64,000 bases of DNA, from assembly GCF_040822085.1 (NCBI RefSeq), contig NZ_CP162006.1:1674001-1738000 (forward strand), read 5' to 3'. Positions 32,874 to 42,658 of the stretch are shown here, piece by piece. This DNA is from Rhodoferax sp. WC2427 (GTDB lineage: Bacteria > Pseudomonadota > Gammaproteobacteria > Burkholderiales > Burkholderiaceae_C). Position 1 is the first letter of the stretch, and each line of letters starts with the position of its first letter. The notes below the pieces were generated by a model. It was not told the DNA's origin and searched no databases. It saw only the letters and a program-made list of their open reading frames with translations. A program made the translations under genes and the position numbers.

Positions 32874-35420
32874 TTAACGTAAAAGTTCGGGGGTGTTTGC
32901 TGGGCCGCTCTGCGCGGTAGCAGATTGCGCCAGCGGTATCCAGAATGAGAAACGGCACCCTGTGCCCTCGTTTCCATTGTAGAGGTTCTCGGCCTGCATC
33001 CGGCCCAGGTGGGACTCGACGATGGTGCGGCACAAATTGAGGCCAATGCCCATGCCTTCTGCCTTGGTGGAGAAGAAGGCTTCGAACAGCCGTTCCTTGA
33101 CTTCGGGGGCCAGGCCGTTGCCGGTGTCGGCGACCGAAAACTCGATCCCGGCCTTGTCGTTCACCACCTTGGGCACCACCCGCAGCTCGATGTTGCGGTT
33201 GGCCGTGGGGCGCTGCGCCAGGTCGATGGCTTCGGCGGCGTTGCGCAGCAGATTCACCAGCACCTGCTCAATCAGGATCGGGTCCACCTGCAACTGGGGC
33301 AGGCGAGCGGCCACGTAATGGCTCAGGCGCACGTTGCGTCGGCGCAGCTCGATACCGGCCAGCTCCATGGCCTCGAACACCATGTGTTCCACGTCGGACA
33401 GGCTGCGGTTGGGCTCGCTGCGTTTCACAAACGACTGGATGCGCTGGATGATCTGGCCCGCGCGTTGGGCCTGGCGGGCGGTCTTGTCCAGCGCGGCCAG
33501 CAGGTCTTCCTGGGCAATGCCCGGGCCTTTGATGCGCGACACCATGCCGTTGCAGTAGTTGCTGATGGCGGCCAGCGGCTGGTTCAGTTCGTGGGCCACG
33601 CTGGAGGCCATTTCGCCCATGGTGATCAGGCGGCTGGAGCTTTGGGCGCGCTCGGCCTGGGCGGCAGACTGCTCTTCGGCGCGGCGGCGCGGCGTGATGT
33701 CGGTGGCAATCACCATCTGCACCAGGCGGGCATCGACCCAGCTCAGGTAGCGGGTGCGCACCTCCAGCCACTTGCCCAGCTCGGGCACAAACACTTCGGT
33801 GCTTTCAGACTGGGTGTCGGTCAGGCTGTCGGTGGGCAGGCCGACAAACGCGTCCACGTCGTCGTCCATGGCTTCGTCGCTGGCCACAATGCTGGGCACG
33901 CCCGCTTCGGCCACCAGTTTTTCATGGCCATCGGTCTGCACGCCAAACCAGAGCCGGTACAGCTTGTTGGCAAACAGCAGTTCGTGGCTGTTGATGGGGG
34001 CCACGGAAACCGAGGCATCCAGTGCTTCCAACACCTTGGTGAAGCGCTCATACGAGGCCGACAACTGCTCGCGCACCCGGTTGGGCTCGGTGATGTCGGT
34101 CATCGAGGTCATCCAGCCGGTTTGCTTGCCCACTGCGTCGATCAGCGGCGAGACATACATGCGCCCGTCAAAGACACTGCCGTCGCGGCGCTTGACCCGT
34201 ACCTGGAAGCCGCCGGGCGGCGTGCGGCCATTGAGCTCGTCTTCCAGCCGCGCCACCAGAAAGTCGCGGTCTTCCTCGGGCCAGTGCACAAACGGCGCGG
34301 TGTGGCCCACCAGGGCGGATTCGCTCCAACCGGTCATGCGGCAAAACGCGGTGTTCACGTAGGTGATGCGGCCCTGCATGTCCAGGGCGCGCATGCCGGT
34401 GAGCATGGAGCTTTCCATGGCGCGGCGGAAGTTGGTTTCGGACACCAGGGCTTGCTGGGCCTGCAGGCGGCGGCGGGTGTGCTTCCAGTTGCCGATCAAC
34501 ATCCAGGCGGTCAGCACGCTCAGGGCCCCTACCAGCCAGAAGAGGCCGCTGCCAATCACACCTTGCGAGGTGCGGTAGGCCTGGGCCCGCAGCACCAGGC
34601 CATTGCCCACGGGCGACACGGGCACTTCATAAGGCTCGGACTGGCTGGACCAGGGCAGTAACCGTGCGCCCACCATGTGGATGGGCGCGGCATTGCCCGC
34701 CAGCACCTGGCCGTTGCCGCCGAGCAGCGCCACCGCGTATTTGGCCAGCACCTCGGCGGGTACTCCGTAGCGCAGCAGGCTCTCATTAGAGTATTCGGCC
34801 AGCAACACGCCAGCGAAGTGGCCCCGGTCGGACAGCGGGATGTGCAGTTGCAACAGCGGCACGCCGTCTTGCGTGCCTGCTGGCTGGGCGTACACCGGTT
34901 GCTGCAGGTCGCGCGCCAGGCTGAAGGTGCTTTCGGTGTCGCCGCCGGGCCGCAGCAGGGTGTCTGCCGCACGCACCTGGGGCGTGGGCAGGCTGGGCGC
35001 GGCGTAGCTGGCCTTGATGCGGCGGCGCTCGTCGATCCAGCTGACGGACTGCAAGTCAGGGTGCTGCGCCACCAGCGATTCCGCGCGGCTGATGAATTCC
35101 TCGGTGTCCACCTCTTCGTTGGAGATGTCGCGGCCAATGCGCATCAACTGCTCCTGGCGCTCCAGCAGGCGCAGGCGAATTTGCTGTTGTGTGTATTCCA
35201 CATCGCGTTTGACGGCCTCTTGTTCGCGGTCGATTTCCTCCAACCGCAAATACATGAAGGACGAGCCGATGGCGGCCAGAAACATCAGCACCGCAATCAG
35301 CGGCGCCAACATGGCAAAACGGTCTTGCCGGTGCGGCGTTTGGCGACCCCACCAGCGCTTCCACCAGCGTGCGGGTGCCAGTGCTGCGGGCATTTGAGAG
35401 GGTGAGGGGGAGCGCTGTGG
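32874..35420 (-). CDS. PAS-domain sensor histidine kinase (FixL/TodS-like)
   Basis: 848 residues. TM1 (about 35-57) and TM2 (about 290-312) flank a large periplasmic sensor region. Then come two PAS domains (about 330-445, MESSMLTGMRALDMQGRITYVNTAFCRMTGWS, and about 455-570), an H-box VAHELNQPLAAISNYCNGM with phosphoacceptor His, and an ATPase domain with N-box LLRNAAEAI, G1 DTGNGLAPE and GMGIGLNLCRTIVE. A conserved stretch AQAERAQSSSRLITMGEMASS precedes the H-box as in DctB/FixL kinases. The ATG at 35420 is taken as start; an earlier TTG is unlikely. The cue is unknown; pairing with the adjacent FixJ-type regulator is clear. Confidence 0.9.
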   Translation of the reverse strand, partial: PQRSPSPSQMPAALAPARWWKRWWGRQTPHRQDRFAMLAPLIAVLMFLAAIGSSFMYLRLEEIDREQEAVKRDVEYTQQQIRLRLLERQEQLMRIGRDISNEEVDTEEFISRAESLVAQHPDLQSVSWIDERRRIKASYAAPSLPTPQVRAADTLLRPGGDTESTFSLARDLQQPVYAQPAGTQDGVPLLQLHIPLSDRGHFAGVLLAEYSNESLLRYGVPAEVLAKYAVALLGGNGQVLAGNAAPIHMVGARLLPWSSQSEPYEVPVSPVGNGLVLRAQAYRTSQGVIGSGLFWLVGALSVLTAWMLIGNWKHTRRRLQAQQALVSETNFRRAMESSMLTGMRALDMQGRITYVNTAFCRMTGWSESALVGHTAPFVHWPEEDRDFLVARLEDELNGRTPPGGFQVRVKRRDGSVFDGRMYVSPLIDAVGKQTGWMTSMTDITEPNRVREQLSASYERFTKVLEALDASVSVAPINSHELLFANKLYRLWFGVQTDGHEKLVAEAGVPSIVASDEAMDDDVDAFVGLPTDSLTDTQSESTEVFVPELGKWLEVRTRYLSWVDARLVQMVIATDITPRRRAEEQSAAQAERAQSSSRLITMGEMASSVAHELNQPLAAISNYCNGMVSRIKGPGIAQEDLLAALDKTARQAQRAGQIIQRIQSFVKRSEPNRSLSDVEHMVFEAMELAGIELRRRNVRLSHYVAARLPQLQVDPILIEQVLVNLLRNAAEAIDLAQRPTANRNIELRVVPKVVNDKAGIEFSVADTGNGLAPEVKERLFEAFFSTKAEGMGIGLNLCRTIVESHLGRMQAENLYNGNEGTGCRFSFWIPLAQSATAQSGPANTPELLR

Positions 35421-35631
35421 CATGGGTGAAGTGTAGGTGACAGCGCTCTTAGACCCCAAAGCCCAAAAAAACTATGCGTGTTTTTACGCAGTTTTAAGCG
35501 CTTTTAAACCACATTGTGAAACGTGAATCCATATATTGAAAATTACAAACTTTTGTGCAAAAATAGACTTGCCGCCTTAAAAAGCCGTGCCAAACCCGCA
35601 AAATACCGTTACCCAACCTAGGAGACAAAGC

Positions 35632-38337
35632 ATGTCAGCTGTACCCGAAAGCCTGTCAGGAACTGCGCAAACCGATGCAGACAGCCAGGAAACCCGTGAG
35701 TGGATGGACGCGCTGTCCGCCGTCATCGAGAGTGAAGGCCCAGAGCGTGCCCACTTTCTTTTAGAGCAGTTGCTGGAACATGCGCGACAAAAAAGCATTG
35801 ACATGCCTTTCTCGGCCAACACCGGCTACGTCAACACCATTGAAGCCAACCAGGAAGTGCGTTGCCCCGGCAACATCGAGATCGAAGAGCGCCTGCGCGC
35901 CTACATGCGCTGGAACGCCATGGCCATGGTCGTCAAGGCGAACCGCCACCACCCCGTAGACGGTGGTGACCTGGGTGGCCACATCGGTTCGTTCGCTTCG
36001 CTGGCCCATATGTTTGGTGCCGGCTTTAACCATTTCTGGCATGCCGAGAACGAAAGCCATGGTGGCGACTGCCTCTACATCCAGGGCCACGTGTCGCCCG
36101 GCGTGTACGCCCGCGCCTACCTGGAAGGCCGCCTGACCGAAGAGCAGTTGCTCAACTTCCGCCAAGAGGTGGACGGAAAGGGCTTGTCGAGCTACCCGCA
36201 TCCCAAGCTGATGCCCAATTTCTGGCAGTTCCCCACCGTCTCCATGGGCCTGGGCCCGCTGATGGCCATCTACCAGGCCCGCTTCTTGAAATACCTGCAC
36301 GCCCGCGGCATTGCCGATACCTCCAACCGCAAGGTCTGGGTGTTCTGCGGCGACGGCGAAATGGACGAAGTCGAATCCCTGGGCGCTATCGGCCTGGCCG
36401 CGCGTGAAAAGCTCGACAACCTGATCTTCGTGGTCAACTGCAACCTGCAGCGCCTGGACGGCCCGGTGCGCGGCAATGGCAAGATCATCCAGGAGCTCGA
36501 AGGCGAGTTCCGTGGCTCCGGCTGGAACGTCATCAAGCTGCTGTGGGGCAGCGAGTGGGACCCTCTGCTGGCCCGGGACAAGGACGGCGCGCTCAAGAAG
36601 CTGATGATGGACACCCTGGACGGCGACTACCAGGCCTTCAAGGCCAACGACGGTGCCTACGTGCGCAAGCATTTCTTCGGCCGCGACCCGCGCACCCTGG
36701 AAATGGTCGCCCACATGACCGACGACGAAATCTGGTCCCTCAAGCGGGGCGGCCACGACCCCAAGAAGGTCTACGCGGCCTACCACCAGGCCGTCAACCA
36801 CAAGGACGAGCCCACCGTACTGCTGATCAAGACCGTCAAGGGCTTTGGCATGGGCAAGAGCGGCGAAGGCAAAAACAACGTCCACCAGACCAAGAAGCTC
36901 ACCGACGAAGACATCAAGATCTTCCGCGACCGCTTCAATATCCCGATCCCTGACAGCCAGCTGGCCGAGATCCCGTTCTTCAAGCCGGCCGACGACACGC
37001 CCGAAATGCAGTACCTGCACGAGCGCCGCAAGGCCCTGGGCGGCTACCTGCCACACCGCCGCGTCAAGGCCGATGAGCAGTTCACCGTGCCGTCGCTGGA
37101 AACCTTCAAGACCGTGATGGAACCCACTCCCGAAGGCCGTGAGATCTCCACCACCCAAGCCTACGTGCGCTTTTTGACCACGCTCTTGCGCGACCAGGCC
37201 CTGGGCCCCCGCGTGGTGCCCATCCTGGTGGACGAAGCCCGTACCTTCGGTATGGAAGGCCTGTTCCGCCAGATCGGTATCTACAACCCCGCGGGCCAGA
37301 ACTACACCCCGGTCGACAAAGACCAGGTGATGTACTACCGCGAAGACAAGGCCGGTCAGATCCTGCAAGAAGGTATCAACGAAGCCGGTGGCATGGCCAG
37401 CTGGATCGCTGCGGCCACCAGCTACAGCACCAGCAACCGCATCATGGTGCCGTTCTACGTGTACTACTCGATGTTTGGCTTCCAGCGCATCGGCGACCTG
37501 GCCTGGGCTGCTGGCGACATGCAAGCCCGCGGCTTCCTGCTGGGCGGCACCTCGGGCCGTACCACGCTCAACGGCGAAGGCCTGCAGCACGAAGATGGCC
37601 ACAGCCACATTCTGGCCAATACCATCCCCAACTGCGTCAGCTACGACCCCACGTTTGCCCACGAAGTCGGCGTCATCCTGCACCATGGCTTGAAGCGCAT
37701 GGTGGAAAAGCAGGACAACGTCTACTACTACCTGACCCTGCTGAACGAAAACTACCCCATGCCCGGCCTCACCGCGGGCACCGAGGAACAGATCATCAAG
37801 GGCATGTACATGTGCCAGCCTGCCGCCAACGGCAAGGGCACCGTGCAACTGTTGGGCTCCGGCACCATCCTGCGCGAGTCCCTGGCTGCACAAGAGCTGC
37901 TGGCTGCCGACTGGGGCATTGCCGCCAACGTCTGGAGCTGCCCGAGCTTCAACGAGTTGACCCGCGACGGCCAGGACGCCGAGCGTTTCAACCTGCTGCA
38001 CCCGCTGGAAACGCCGCGTAGCTGCTTTGTGGCCGACCAACTGGCGGGTTCCACCGGCCCGGTCATCGCGTCCACCGACTACATGAAGGCCTACGCCGAG
38101 CAGATCCGCCCGTTCATCCCCAAGGGCCGCACCTACAAAGTGCTGGGCACCGACGGTTTTGGCCGCAGCGACTTCCGCAGCAAGCTGCGCGAGCACTTCG
38201 AGATCAACCGCCACTACATCGTGGTCGCCACCCTCAAGGCGCTGAGCGAAGACGGCACCGTGCCAGCGGCCAAGGTGGCCGAAGCGATTGCCAAGTACGG
38301 CATCCAGGCCGACAAGGTCAATCCGCTGTACGCATAA
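35632..38337 (+). CDS. aceE: pyruvate dehydrogenase E1 component, homodimeric type
   Basis: 901 residues, similar in length to E. coli AceE (887). It decarboxylates pyruvate with thiamine diphosphate and reductively acetylates the lipoyl groups of E2. Evident segments are [22 protein letters not shown] near the N-terminus, the ThDP/Mg motif [13 protein letters not shown] ... [24 protein letters not shown], and the C-terminal [20 protein letters not shown]. The start at 35632 is preferred for its AGGAGACAAAGC site. It is the first gene of the aceE-aceF-proteasome homologue-lpdA operon and is divergent from a two-component system. Confidence 0.97.
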   Translation: MSAVPESLSGTAQTDADSQETREWMDALSAVIESEGPERAHFLLEQLLEHARQKSIDMPFSANTGYVNTIEANQEVRCPGNIEIEERLRAYMRWNAMAMVVKANRHHPVDGGDLGGHIGSFASLAHMFGAGFNHFWHAENESHGGDCLYIQGHVSPGVYARAYLEGRLTEEQLLNFRQEVDGKGLSSYPHPKLMPNFWQFPTVSMGLGPLMAIYQARFLKYLHARGIADTSNRKVWVFCGDGEMDEVESLGAIGLAAREKLDNLIFVVNCNLQRLDGPVRGNGKIIQELEGEFRGSGWNVIKLLWGSEWDPLLARDKDGALKKLMMDTLDGDYQAFKANDGAYVRKHFFGRDPRTLEMVAHMTDDEIWSLKRGGHDPKKVYAAYHQAVNHKDEPTVLLIKTVKGFGMGKSGEGKNNVHQTKKLTDEDIKIFRDRFNIPIPDSQLAEIPFFKPADDTPEMQYLHERRKALGGYLPHRRVKADEQFTVPSLETFKTVMEPTPEGREISTTQAYVRFLTTLLRDQALGPRVVPILVDEARTFGMEGLFRQIGIYNPAGQNYTPVDKDQVMYYREDKAGQILQEGINEAGGMASWIAAATSYSTSNRIMVPFYVYYSMFGFQRIGDLAWAAGDMQARGFLLGGTSGRTTLNGEGLQHEDGHSHILANTIPNCVSYDPTFAHEVGVILHHGLKRMVEKQDNVYYYLTLLNENYPMPGLTAGTEEQIIKGMYMCQPAANGKGTVQLLGSGTILRESLAAQELLAADWGIAANVWSCPSFNELTRDGQDAERFNLLHPLETPRSCFVADQLAGSTGPVIASTDYMKAYAEQIRPFIPKGRTYKVLGTDGFGRSDFRSKLREHFEINRHYIVVATLKALSEDGTVPAAKVAEAIAKYGIQADKVNPLYA

Positions 38338-38351
38338 CAAAACCCCACCTT

Positions 38352-38376
38352 GCAGGACCACCACGGGTGGTCCTGC
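38352..38376 (+). promoter_or_regulatory. intercistronic hairpin between aceE and aceF
   Basis: Perfect 11-bp arms GCAGGACCACC/GGTGGTCCTGC with a 3-base loop (38352-38362, 38366-38376) and no T-tract, 23 bases before the aceF start. More likely an mRNA processing or stability element than a terminator. Confidence 0.5.
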
Positions 38377-38398
38377 GCGCAACTTTGGAGACACAAAC

Positions 38399-40078
38399 AT
38401 GGCATTGATTGAAATTCATGTCCCCGACATTGGGGACTTTGACGAGGTGACCGTCATTGAGCTGATGGTCAAACCTGGCGATACCGTCAAGGCCGACCAG
38501 TCGCTGATCACCGTTGAATCCGACAAAGCCTCGATGGAAATCCCGTCCAGCAGCGCGGGTGTGGTCAAAGAGATCAAGGTTGCCCTGGGCGACAAGGTCA
38601 AGCAGGGTTCGCTGGTGGTGATGCTGGAAGTCGCCGGTGACGCTGCCCCCGCCCCCGCTGAGGCGCCAAAAGCGGCTCCAGCGCCCGCCGCACCAGCACA
38701 AGCAGCTACAACTCCTGTAGCGGCAGCACCGGCCGCCGCACCGGCTGCCACCGGCCCGGTCGAGATCTTCATCCCCGATATTGGCGACTTCAAGGACGTG
38801 ACCGTCATCGAAGTCATGGTCAAGGTCGGCGACACCATCAAGCAAGAGCAGTCGCTGATCACCGTCGAGTCCGACAAAGCCTCGATGGAAATCCCTTCCT
38901 CTACGGCCGGCGTGCTCAAGGAGCTCAAGGTCAAGATGGGCGACAAGGTCAACATCGGCGACCTGCTGGCGATTCTGGAAGGCGCGGCGGCCCCCGCTGC
39001 AGCCGCGGCTGCACCGGCTGCCGCTCCCGCTGCTCCAGCCGCAACTGCTGCCGTCGCTGCCAGCCCTGCACCTGCCGCCGCGGCGCCCGCTGCCGCTGCA
39101 CCCGCCGCCCACAACCCCACCGTGGCCCCCACCGGCGCGCTGCCCCACGCTTCGCCCTCGGTACGCAAGTTCGCCCGCGAACTCGGCGTGCCGCTGGCAG
39201 AAGTCAAGGGTACGGGCCGCAAGGGCCGCATCACCGACTCCGACGTGCAAAGCTTCACCGCTTCGGTCATGTCCGGCGCGGTCAAGACGGCGGCCATGGC
39301 GGCAAGCCAAGCCAAGTCTGCCCCCGCAGGCGACGGCGGCGCTGGCCTGGGCTTGCTGGCCTGGCCCAAGGTCGACTTTGCCAAGTTCGGCCCGGTCGAG
39401 CGCAAGGACATGTCGCGCATCAAGAAGATCAGCGGCGCCAACCTGCACCGCAACTGGGTCATCATTCCGCACGTCACCAACCACGACGACTGCGACATTA
39501 CCGAGCTGGAAGCCTTCCGCGTGCAGATGAACAAGGAAAACGAGAAGGCGGGCATCAAGCTCACCATGCTCGCGTTCATGATCAAAGCCAGCGTGGCCGC
39601 GCTCAAGAAGTTCCCCGAGTTCAACAGCTCGCTGGACGGCGACCAACTGGTGATGAAGCAGTACTTCAACATCGGCTTTGCGGCCGACACGCCCAACGGC
39701 CTGGTGGTTCCGGTTATCAAGGATGCCGACAAAAAGGGTGTGGTCCAGATTTCGCAAGAAATGGGCGACCTGGCCAAGAAGGCCCGCGACGGCAAGCTCG
39801 GCCCCGCCGACATGAGCGGCGCCTGCTTCACCATTTCCAGCCTGGGTGGCATTGGCGGGCGCTACTTCACGCCCATCATCAACGCCCCCGAGGTCGCCAT
39901 CATGGGCGTGTGCAAGAGCGCGATCGAACCCAAGTGGGACGGCAAGGCGTTTGTGCCCAAGCTGATGCTGCCGTTGTCGCTGAGCTGGGATCACCGCGTG
40001 ATTGACGGCGCGGCTGCTGCCCGCTTCAACGCGTATTTTGGCCAGGTCCTCACCGACTTCCGCCGGGTCTTGTTGTAA
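38399..40078 (+). CDS. aceF: pyruvate dehydrogenase E2, dihydrolipoyl acetyltransferase
   Basis: 559 residues. Two lipoyl domains, with the lipoylated Lys in [12 protein letters not shown] (Lys43, and again about residue 160), are joined by long Ala/Pro linkers. A peripheral-subunit-binding domain follows (about 258-290, [28 protein letters not shown]), then a catalytic domain ending with [13 protein letters not shown]. The start ATG follows GGAGACACAAAC. The first linker contains a copy of the interspersed repeat in frame ([10 protein letters not shown]). The stop overlaps the ATG of the next gene by one base (TAATG). Confidence 0.96.
   Translation: MALIEIHVPDIGDFDEVTVIELMVKPGDTVKADQSLITVESDKASMEIPSSSAGVVKEIKVALGDKVKQGSLVVMLEVAGDAAPAPAEAPKAAPAPAAPAQAATTPVAAAPAAAPAATGPVEIFIPDIGDFKDVTVIEVMVKVGDTIKQEQSLITVESDKASMEIPSSTAGVLKELKVKMGDKVNIGDLLAILEGAAAPAAAAAAPAAAPAAPAATAAVAASPAPAAAAPAAAAPAAHNPTVAPTGALPHASPSVRKFARELGVPLAEVKGTGRKGRITDSDVQSFTASVMSGAVKTAAMAASQAKSAPAGDGGAGLGLLAWPKVDFAKFGPVERKDMSRIKKISGANLHRNWVIIPHVTNHDDCDITELEAFRVQMNKENEKAGIKLTMLAFMIKASVAALKKFPEFNSSLDGDQLVMKQYFNIGFAADTPNGLVVPVIKDADKKGVVQISQEMGDLAKKARDGKLGPADMSGACFTISSLGGIGGRYFTPIINAPEVAIMGVCKSAIEPKWDGKAFVPKLMLPLSLSWDHRVIDGAAAARFNAYFGQVLTDFRRVLL
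38696..38722 (+). repeat. interspersed repeat copy inside the aceF linker
   Basis: GCACAAGCAGCTACAACTCCTGTAGCGGC has the AAGCAGCTAC...GTAGC palindrome of the intergenic family but lies in the reading frame of the first inter-domain linker, coding [10 protein letters not shown]. Low-complexity linkers tolerate such insertions. Confidence 0.55.
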
Positions 40079-40662
40079 TGACAACAGTCGTCGTGGTCAA
40101 AAAGGCGGGTCAGGTGGCGATTGCTGCCGACACGCTGGTGACCTTCGGCGACACCCGCCTGGGCCAACGTTTCGAAGACAACAGCAAAATCTTCAAGATC
40201 GACACCCCGGTGGGCCCCAGCTTTGTCGGCATGGCGGGCACCGTGGCGCACTTCCCCGCGCTGCGCCTGGCCATGGCCGGGCTGCCGCCCGAGCAGCTTT
40301 TGCTGGGCAGCAAAGACGAGGTGTTCACCACCTTCACCAAGCTGCACCCGGTGCTGAAAGAAGCCTTCTTTCTGCAAACCAAAGAAGACGACAACGACCC
40401 CTACGAGTCCAGCCAGTTCAGCGTGGTGGTGGCCAACGCCACCGGCATCTACGGCCTGTACAGCTACCGCGAAGTGTTCGAGTTCAAGGAATTCTGGGGC
40501 ATTGGCTCTGGCCGCAGCTTCGCGCTGGGTGCCCTGCACGCCAGCTGGGGCAGTGCCAAGTCGGCCCGCGATCTGGCCGTGCTGGGCGTGCAAGCCGCCT
40601 GTGAATTCGACAAGAACTCTGCCGGACCCGTTGAGGTTTTTACCGTCAAATTGAAAAAATAA
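40078..40662 (+). CDS. proteasome-like Ntn-hydrolase (HslV/BPH-type peptidase)
   Basis: 194 residues of the proteasome beta-subunit fold. After Met removal the N-terminus is Thr-Thr, as in HslV; the HslV-like pattern GQVAIAADTLVTFGDTRLG follows, with Asp17 (numbering from Thr1), the candidate catalytic Lys in NSKIFKI (Lys36) and the late IGSG motif (GIGSGRSFALGALHA). It is longer than HslV at the C-terminus and has no HslU partner nearby, agreeing with the described beta-proteobacterial proteasome homologue (BPH). Its ATG overlaps the aceF stop, and lpdA follows 15 bases later, so it is made with the pyruvate dehydrogenase complex. Such proteins are sometimes misnamed MFS transporter, although no TM segment is present. 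Confidence 0.82.
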   Translation: MTTVVVVKKAGQVAIAADTLVTFGDTRLGQRFEDNSKIFKIDTPVGPSFVGMAGTVAHFPALRLAMAGLPPEQLLLGSKDEVFTTFTKLHPVLKEAFFLQTKEDDNDPYESSQFSVVVANATGIYGLYSYREVFEFKEFWGIGSGRSFALGALHASWGSAKSARDLAVLGVQAACEFDKNSAGPVEVFTVKLKK

Positions 40663-40677
40663 GTGGAGATCAAACAA

Positions 40678-42522
40678 ATGGCATCCCTGGAAATCAAAGT
40701 CCCCGACATCGGCGATTTCGACGAAGTCACCGTCATCGAGCTGATGGTCAAAGTGGGCGACACCGTCAAACCCGACCAGTCCCTGATCACCGTGGAAAGC
40801 GACAAAGCCTCCATGGAAATCCCGTCCAGCGATGGCGGCGTGGTCACCGCGCTGAACGTCAAGCTGGGCGACAAGGTCAAGATGGGTTCCGTCGTTCTGA
40901 CGCTGGAAGTCGCGGGTGCTGCAGCAGCCCCAGCTTCTGAACCAAAACCGGCCCCAGCGCCCGCCGCATCGGCGCAAGCAGCTCCTAATGTTGTAGCGCA
41001 GGCGCCCGCGCCTGTGGCCTCCAGCTTCGCCGGTACGGCCGACCTGGAATGCGACGTGCTGGTCCTTGGCGGTGGCCCTGGTGGCTATTCGGCTGCCTTC
41101 CGCGCAGCCGATCTGGGCCTCAAAGTCGTCATCGTTGAGCGCTACGCCACCCTGGGCGGCGTGTGCCTGAACGTGGGTTGCATCCCCTCCAAAGCCCTGC
41201 TGCACGTGGCCGCGGTGATGGACGAAGTCAGCCACCTGGGTGCGCTAGGTATCGAATTCGGCAAGCCCGAAGTCAGCATCGACAAGCTGCGCGGGCACAA
41301 GGAAAAGGTCATCGCCAAGCTGACCGGTGGCCTGGCCGCCATGGCCAAGATGCGCAAGGTCACCACCGTGCGCGGCGTGGGCTCGTTCGTCGGTGCCAAC
41401 CACCTGCAGGTAGAAGAAACCACCGGCGCCCAAGGCCAGGAAAAGACCGGCAAAACCCAGACCATCGCGTTCAAGCGCGCCATCATTGCCGCAGGCAGCC
41501 AGGCCGTGCGCCTGCCCTTCATGCCCAACGACTCCCGCGTGGTGGACAGCACCGGCGCGCTGGCGCTGAAGGAAGTGCCCAAGCGCATGCTGATCCTGGG
41601 CGGCGGCATCATCGGTTTGGAGATGGGCACCGTCTACAGCACCCTGGGCGCACGCCTGGACGTGGTGGAAATGCTCGACGGCCTGATGCAGGGCGCCGAC
41701 CGCGACCTGGTCAAGATCTGGCAAAAGATGAACGCGCCACGCTTTGACAACATCATGATCAAGACCAAGACCGTCTCCGCACGCGCCTTGCCCGAAGGCA
41801 TCGAGGTTACCTTTGCAGCCGCAGAAGAGGGCGGCACCGCCCCCGCGCCCCAGGTCTACGACCTGGTGCTGCAAGCCGTGGGCCGCACCCCCAACGGCAA
41901 GAAGATCGCCGCTGACAAAGCCGGTGTGGCTGTGACCGACCGCGGCTTCATCAACGTCGACATCCAGATGCGTACCAACGTGCCGCACATCTTCGCCATC
42001 GGCGACATCGTCGGCCAGCCCATGCTGGCCCACAAGGCGGTGCACGAAGCGCACGTGGCCGCCGAAGTGATTGCCGGTGAACTGCAAGGCAACAAAGAGC
42101 TGGCCGCCGCCGCCTTCAACGCCCGCGTCATCCCCAGCGTGGCCTACACCGACCCCGAAGTCGCCTGGGTCGGCCTCACCGAAGACCAGGCCAAGGCCCA
42201 AGGCATCAAGGTCAAGAAGGGCCTGTTCCCCTGGACCGCCTCCGGCCGCGCCATCGCCAACGGCCGCGACGAAGGTGTCACCAAGCTCCTGTTCGACGAC
42301 AGCCCGGAAGCCCACGGCCACGGCAAGATCCTCGGCGGCGGCATGGTCGGCACGCATGCAGGCGACATGATCGGCGAGATCGCGCTGGCGATCGAGATGG
42401 GCGCGGATGTGGTCGACATCGGCAAAACCATCCACCCGCATCCCACGCTGGGCGAAAGCATCGGCATGGCCGCGGAAGTGGCGCACGGCAGCTGCACGGA
42501 CTTGCCGCCTGCGAAGAAGTAA
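40678..42522 (+). CDS. lpdA: dihydrolipoyl dehydrogenase (E3) with N-terminal lipoyl domain
   Basis: 614 residues. An N-terminal lipoyl domain (lipoyl Lys43 in [12 protein letters not shown]) almost identical to those of AceF is followed by an Ala/Pro linker and the flavoprotein: [17 protein letters not shown], redox disulfide [16 protein letters not shown] motif [15 protein letters not shown] and dimerisation domain with HPHPTLGE. It reoxidises dihydrolipoamide with NAD+. The start ATG at 40678 has GGAG 9 bases ahead; a GTG at 40663 is less likely. The linker holds an in-frame copy of the interspersed repeat ([11 protein letters not shown]). Lipoyl-E3 fusions are common in Burkholderiales and Neisseria. 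Confidence 0.96.
   Translation: MASLEIKVPDIGDFDEVTVIELMVKVGDTVKPDQSLITVESDKASMEIPSSDGGVVTALNVKLGDKVKMGSVVLTLEVAGAAAAPASEPKPAPAPAASAQAAPNVVAQAPAPVASSFAGTADLECDVLVLGGGPGGYSAAFRAADLGLKVVIVERYATLGGVCLNVGCIPSKALLHVAAVMDEVSHLGALGIEFGKPEVSIDKLRGHKEKVIAKLTGGLAAMAKMRKVTTVRGVGSFVGANHLQVEETTGAQGQEKTGKTQTIAFKRAIIAAGSQAVRLPFMPNDSRVVDSTGALALKEVPKRMLILGGGIIGLEMGTVYSTLGARLDVVEMLDGLMQGADRDLVKIWQKMNAPRFDNIMIKTKTVSARALPEGIEVTFAAAEEGGTAPAPQVYDLVLQAVGRTPNGKKIAADKAGVAVTDRGFINVDIQMRTNVPHIFAIGDIVGQPMLAHKAVHEAHVAAEVIAGELQGNKELAAAAFNARVIPSVAYTDPEVAWVGLTEDQAKAQGIKVKKGLFPWTASGRAIANGRDEGVTKLLFDDSPEAHGHGKILGGGMVGTHAGDMIGEIALAIEMGADVVDIGKTIHPHPTLGESIGMAAEVAHGSCTDLPPAKK
40972..40999 (+). repeat. interspersed repeat copy inside the lpdA linker
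   Basis: GCGCAAGCAGCTCCTAATGTTGTAGCGCAG sits in the linker between lipoyl and flavoprotein domains, in the same reading frame (AQAA...VA) as the aceF copy, and matches the GCAAGTAGCT...ATAGC copies in intergenic DNA. Confidence 0.5.
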
Positions 42523-42530
42523 GTTGTCGA

Positions 42531-42589
42531 ATTGCTACTGATTCAGTAGCTGGCCGCGCTGGTTCCGAAAGGGCTGCGCGGCTTTTTTT
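42531..42589 (+). terminator. lpdA terminator preceded by a repeat copy
   Basis: Stem GCCGCGC/GCGCGGC (42553-42559, 42576-42582) with a 16-base loop followed by seven T ends the pyruvate dehydrogenase operon. Just ahead, ATTGCTACTGATTCAGTAGC (42532-42551) is the palindromic half of the interspersed repeat. Confidence 0.8.
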
Positions 42590-42658
42590 ATCTTCGACTT
42601 GAATAACGATCTGACCGCCTTCTGCCACCGCCCCAAGCCATGGGCCGCATAATGGCCG

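Noticed and set aside
35761..38400. 879-codon minus-strand open frame opposite aceE
   Set aside because: No recognisable motif and antisense to a highly conserved gene.
38990..39120. GC-rich Ala/Pro tract in aceF considered as a recombination hotspot or frameshift
   Set aside because: Frame is intact and such linkers are normal between lipoyl and binding domains.
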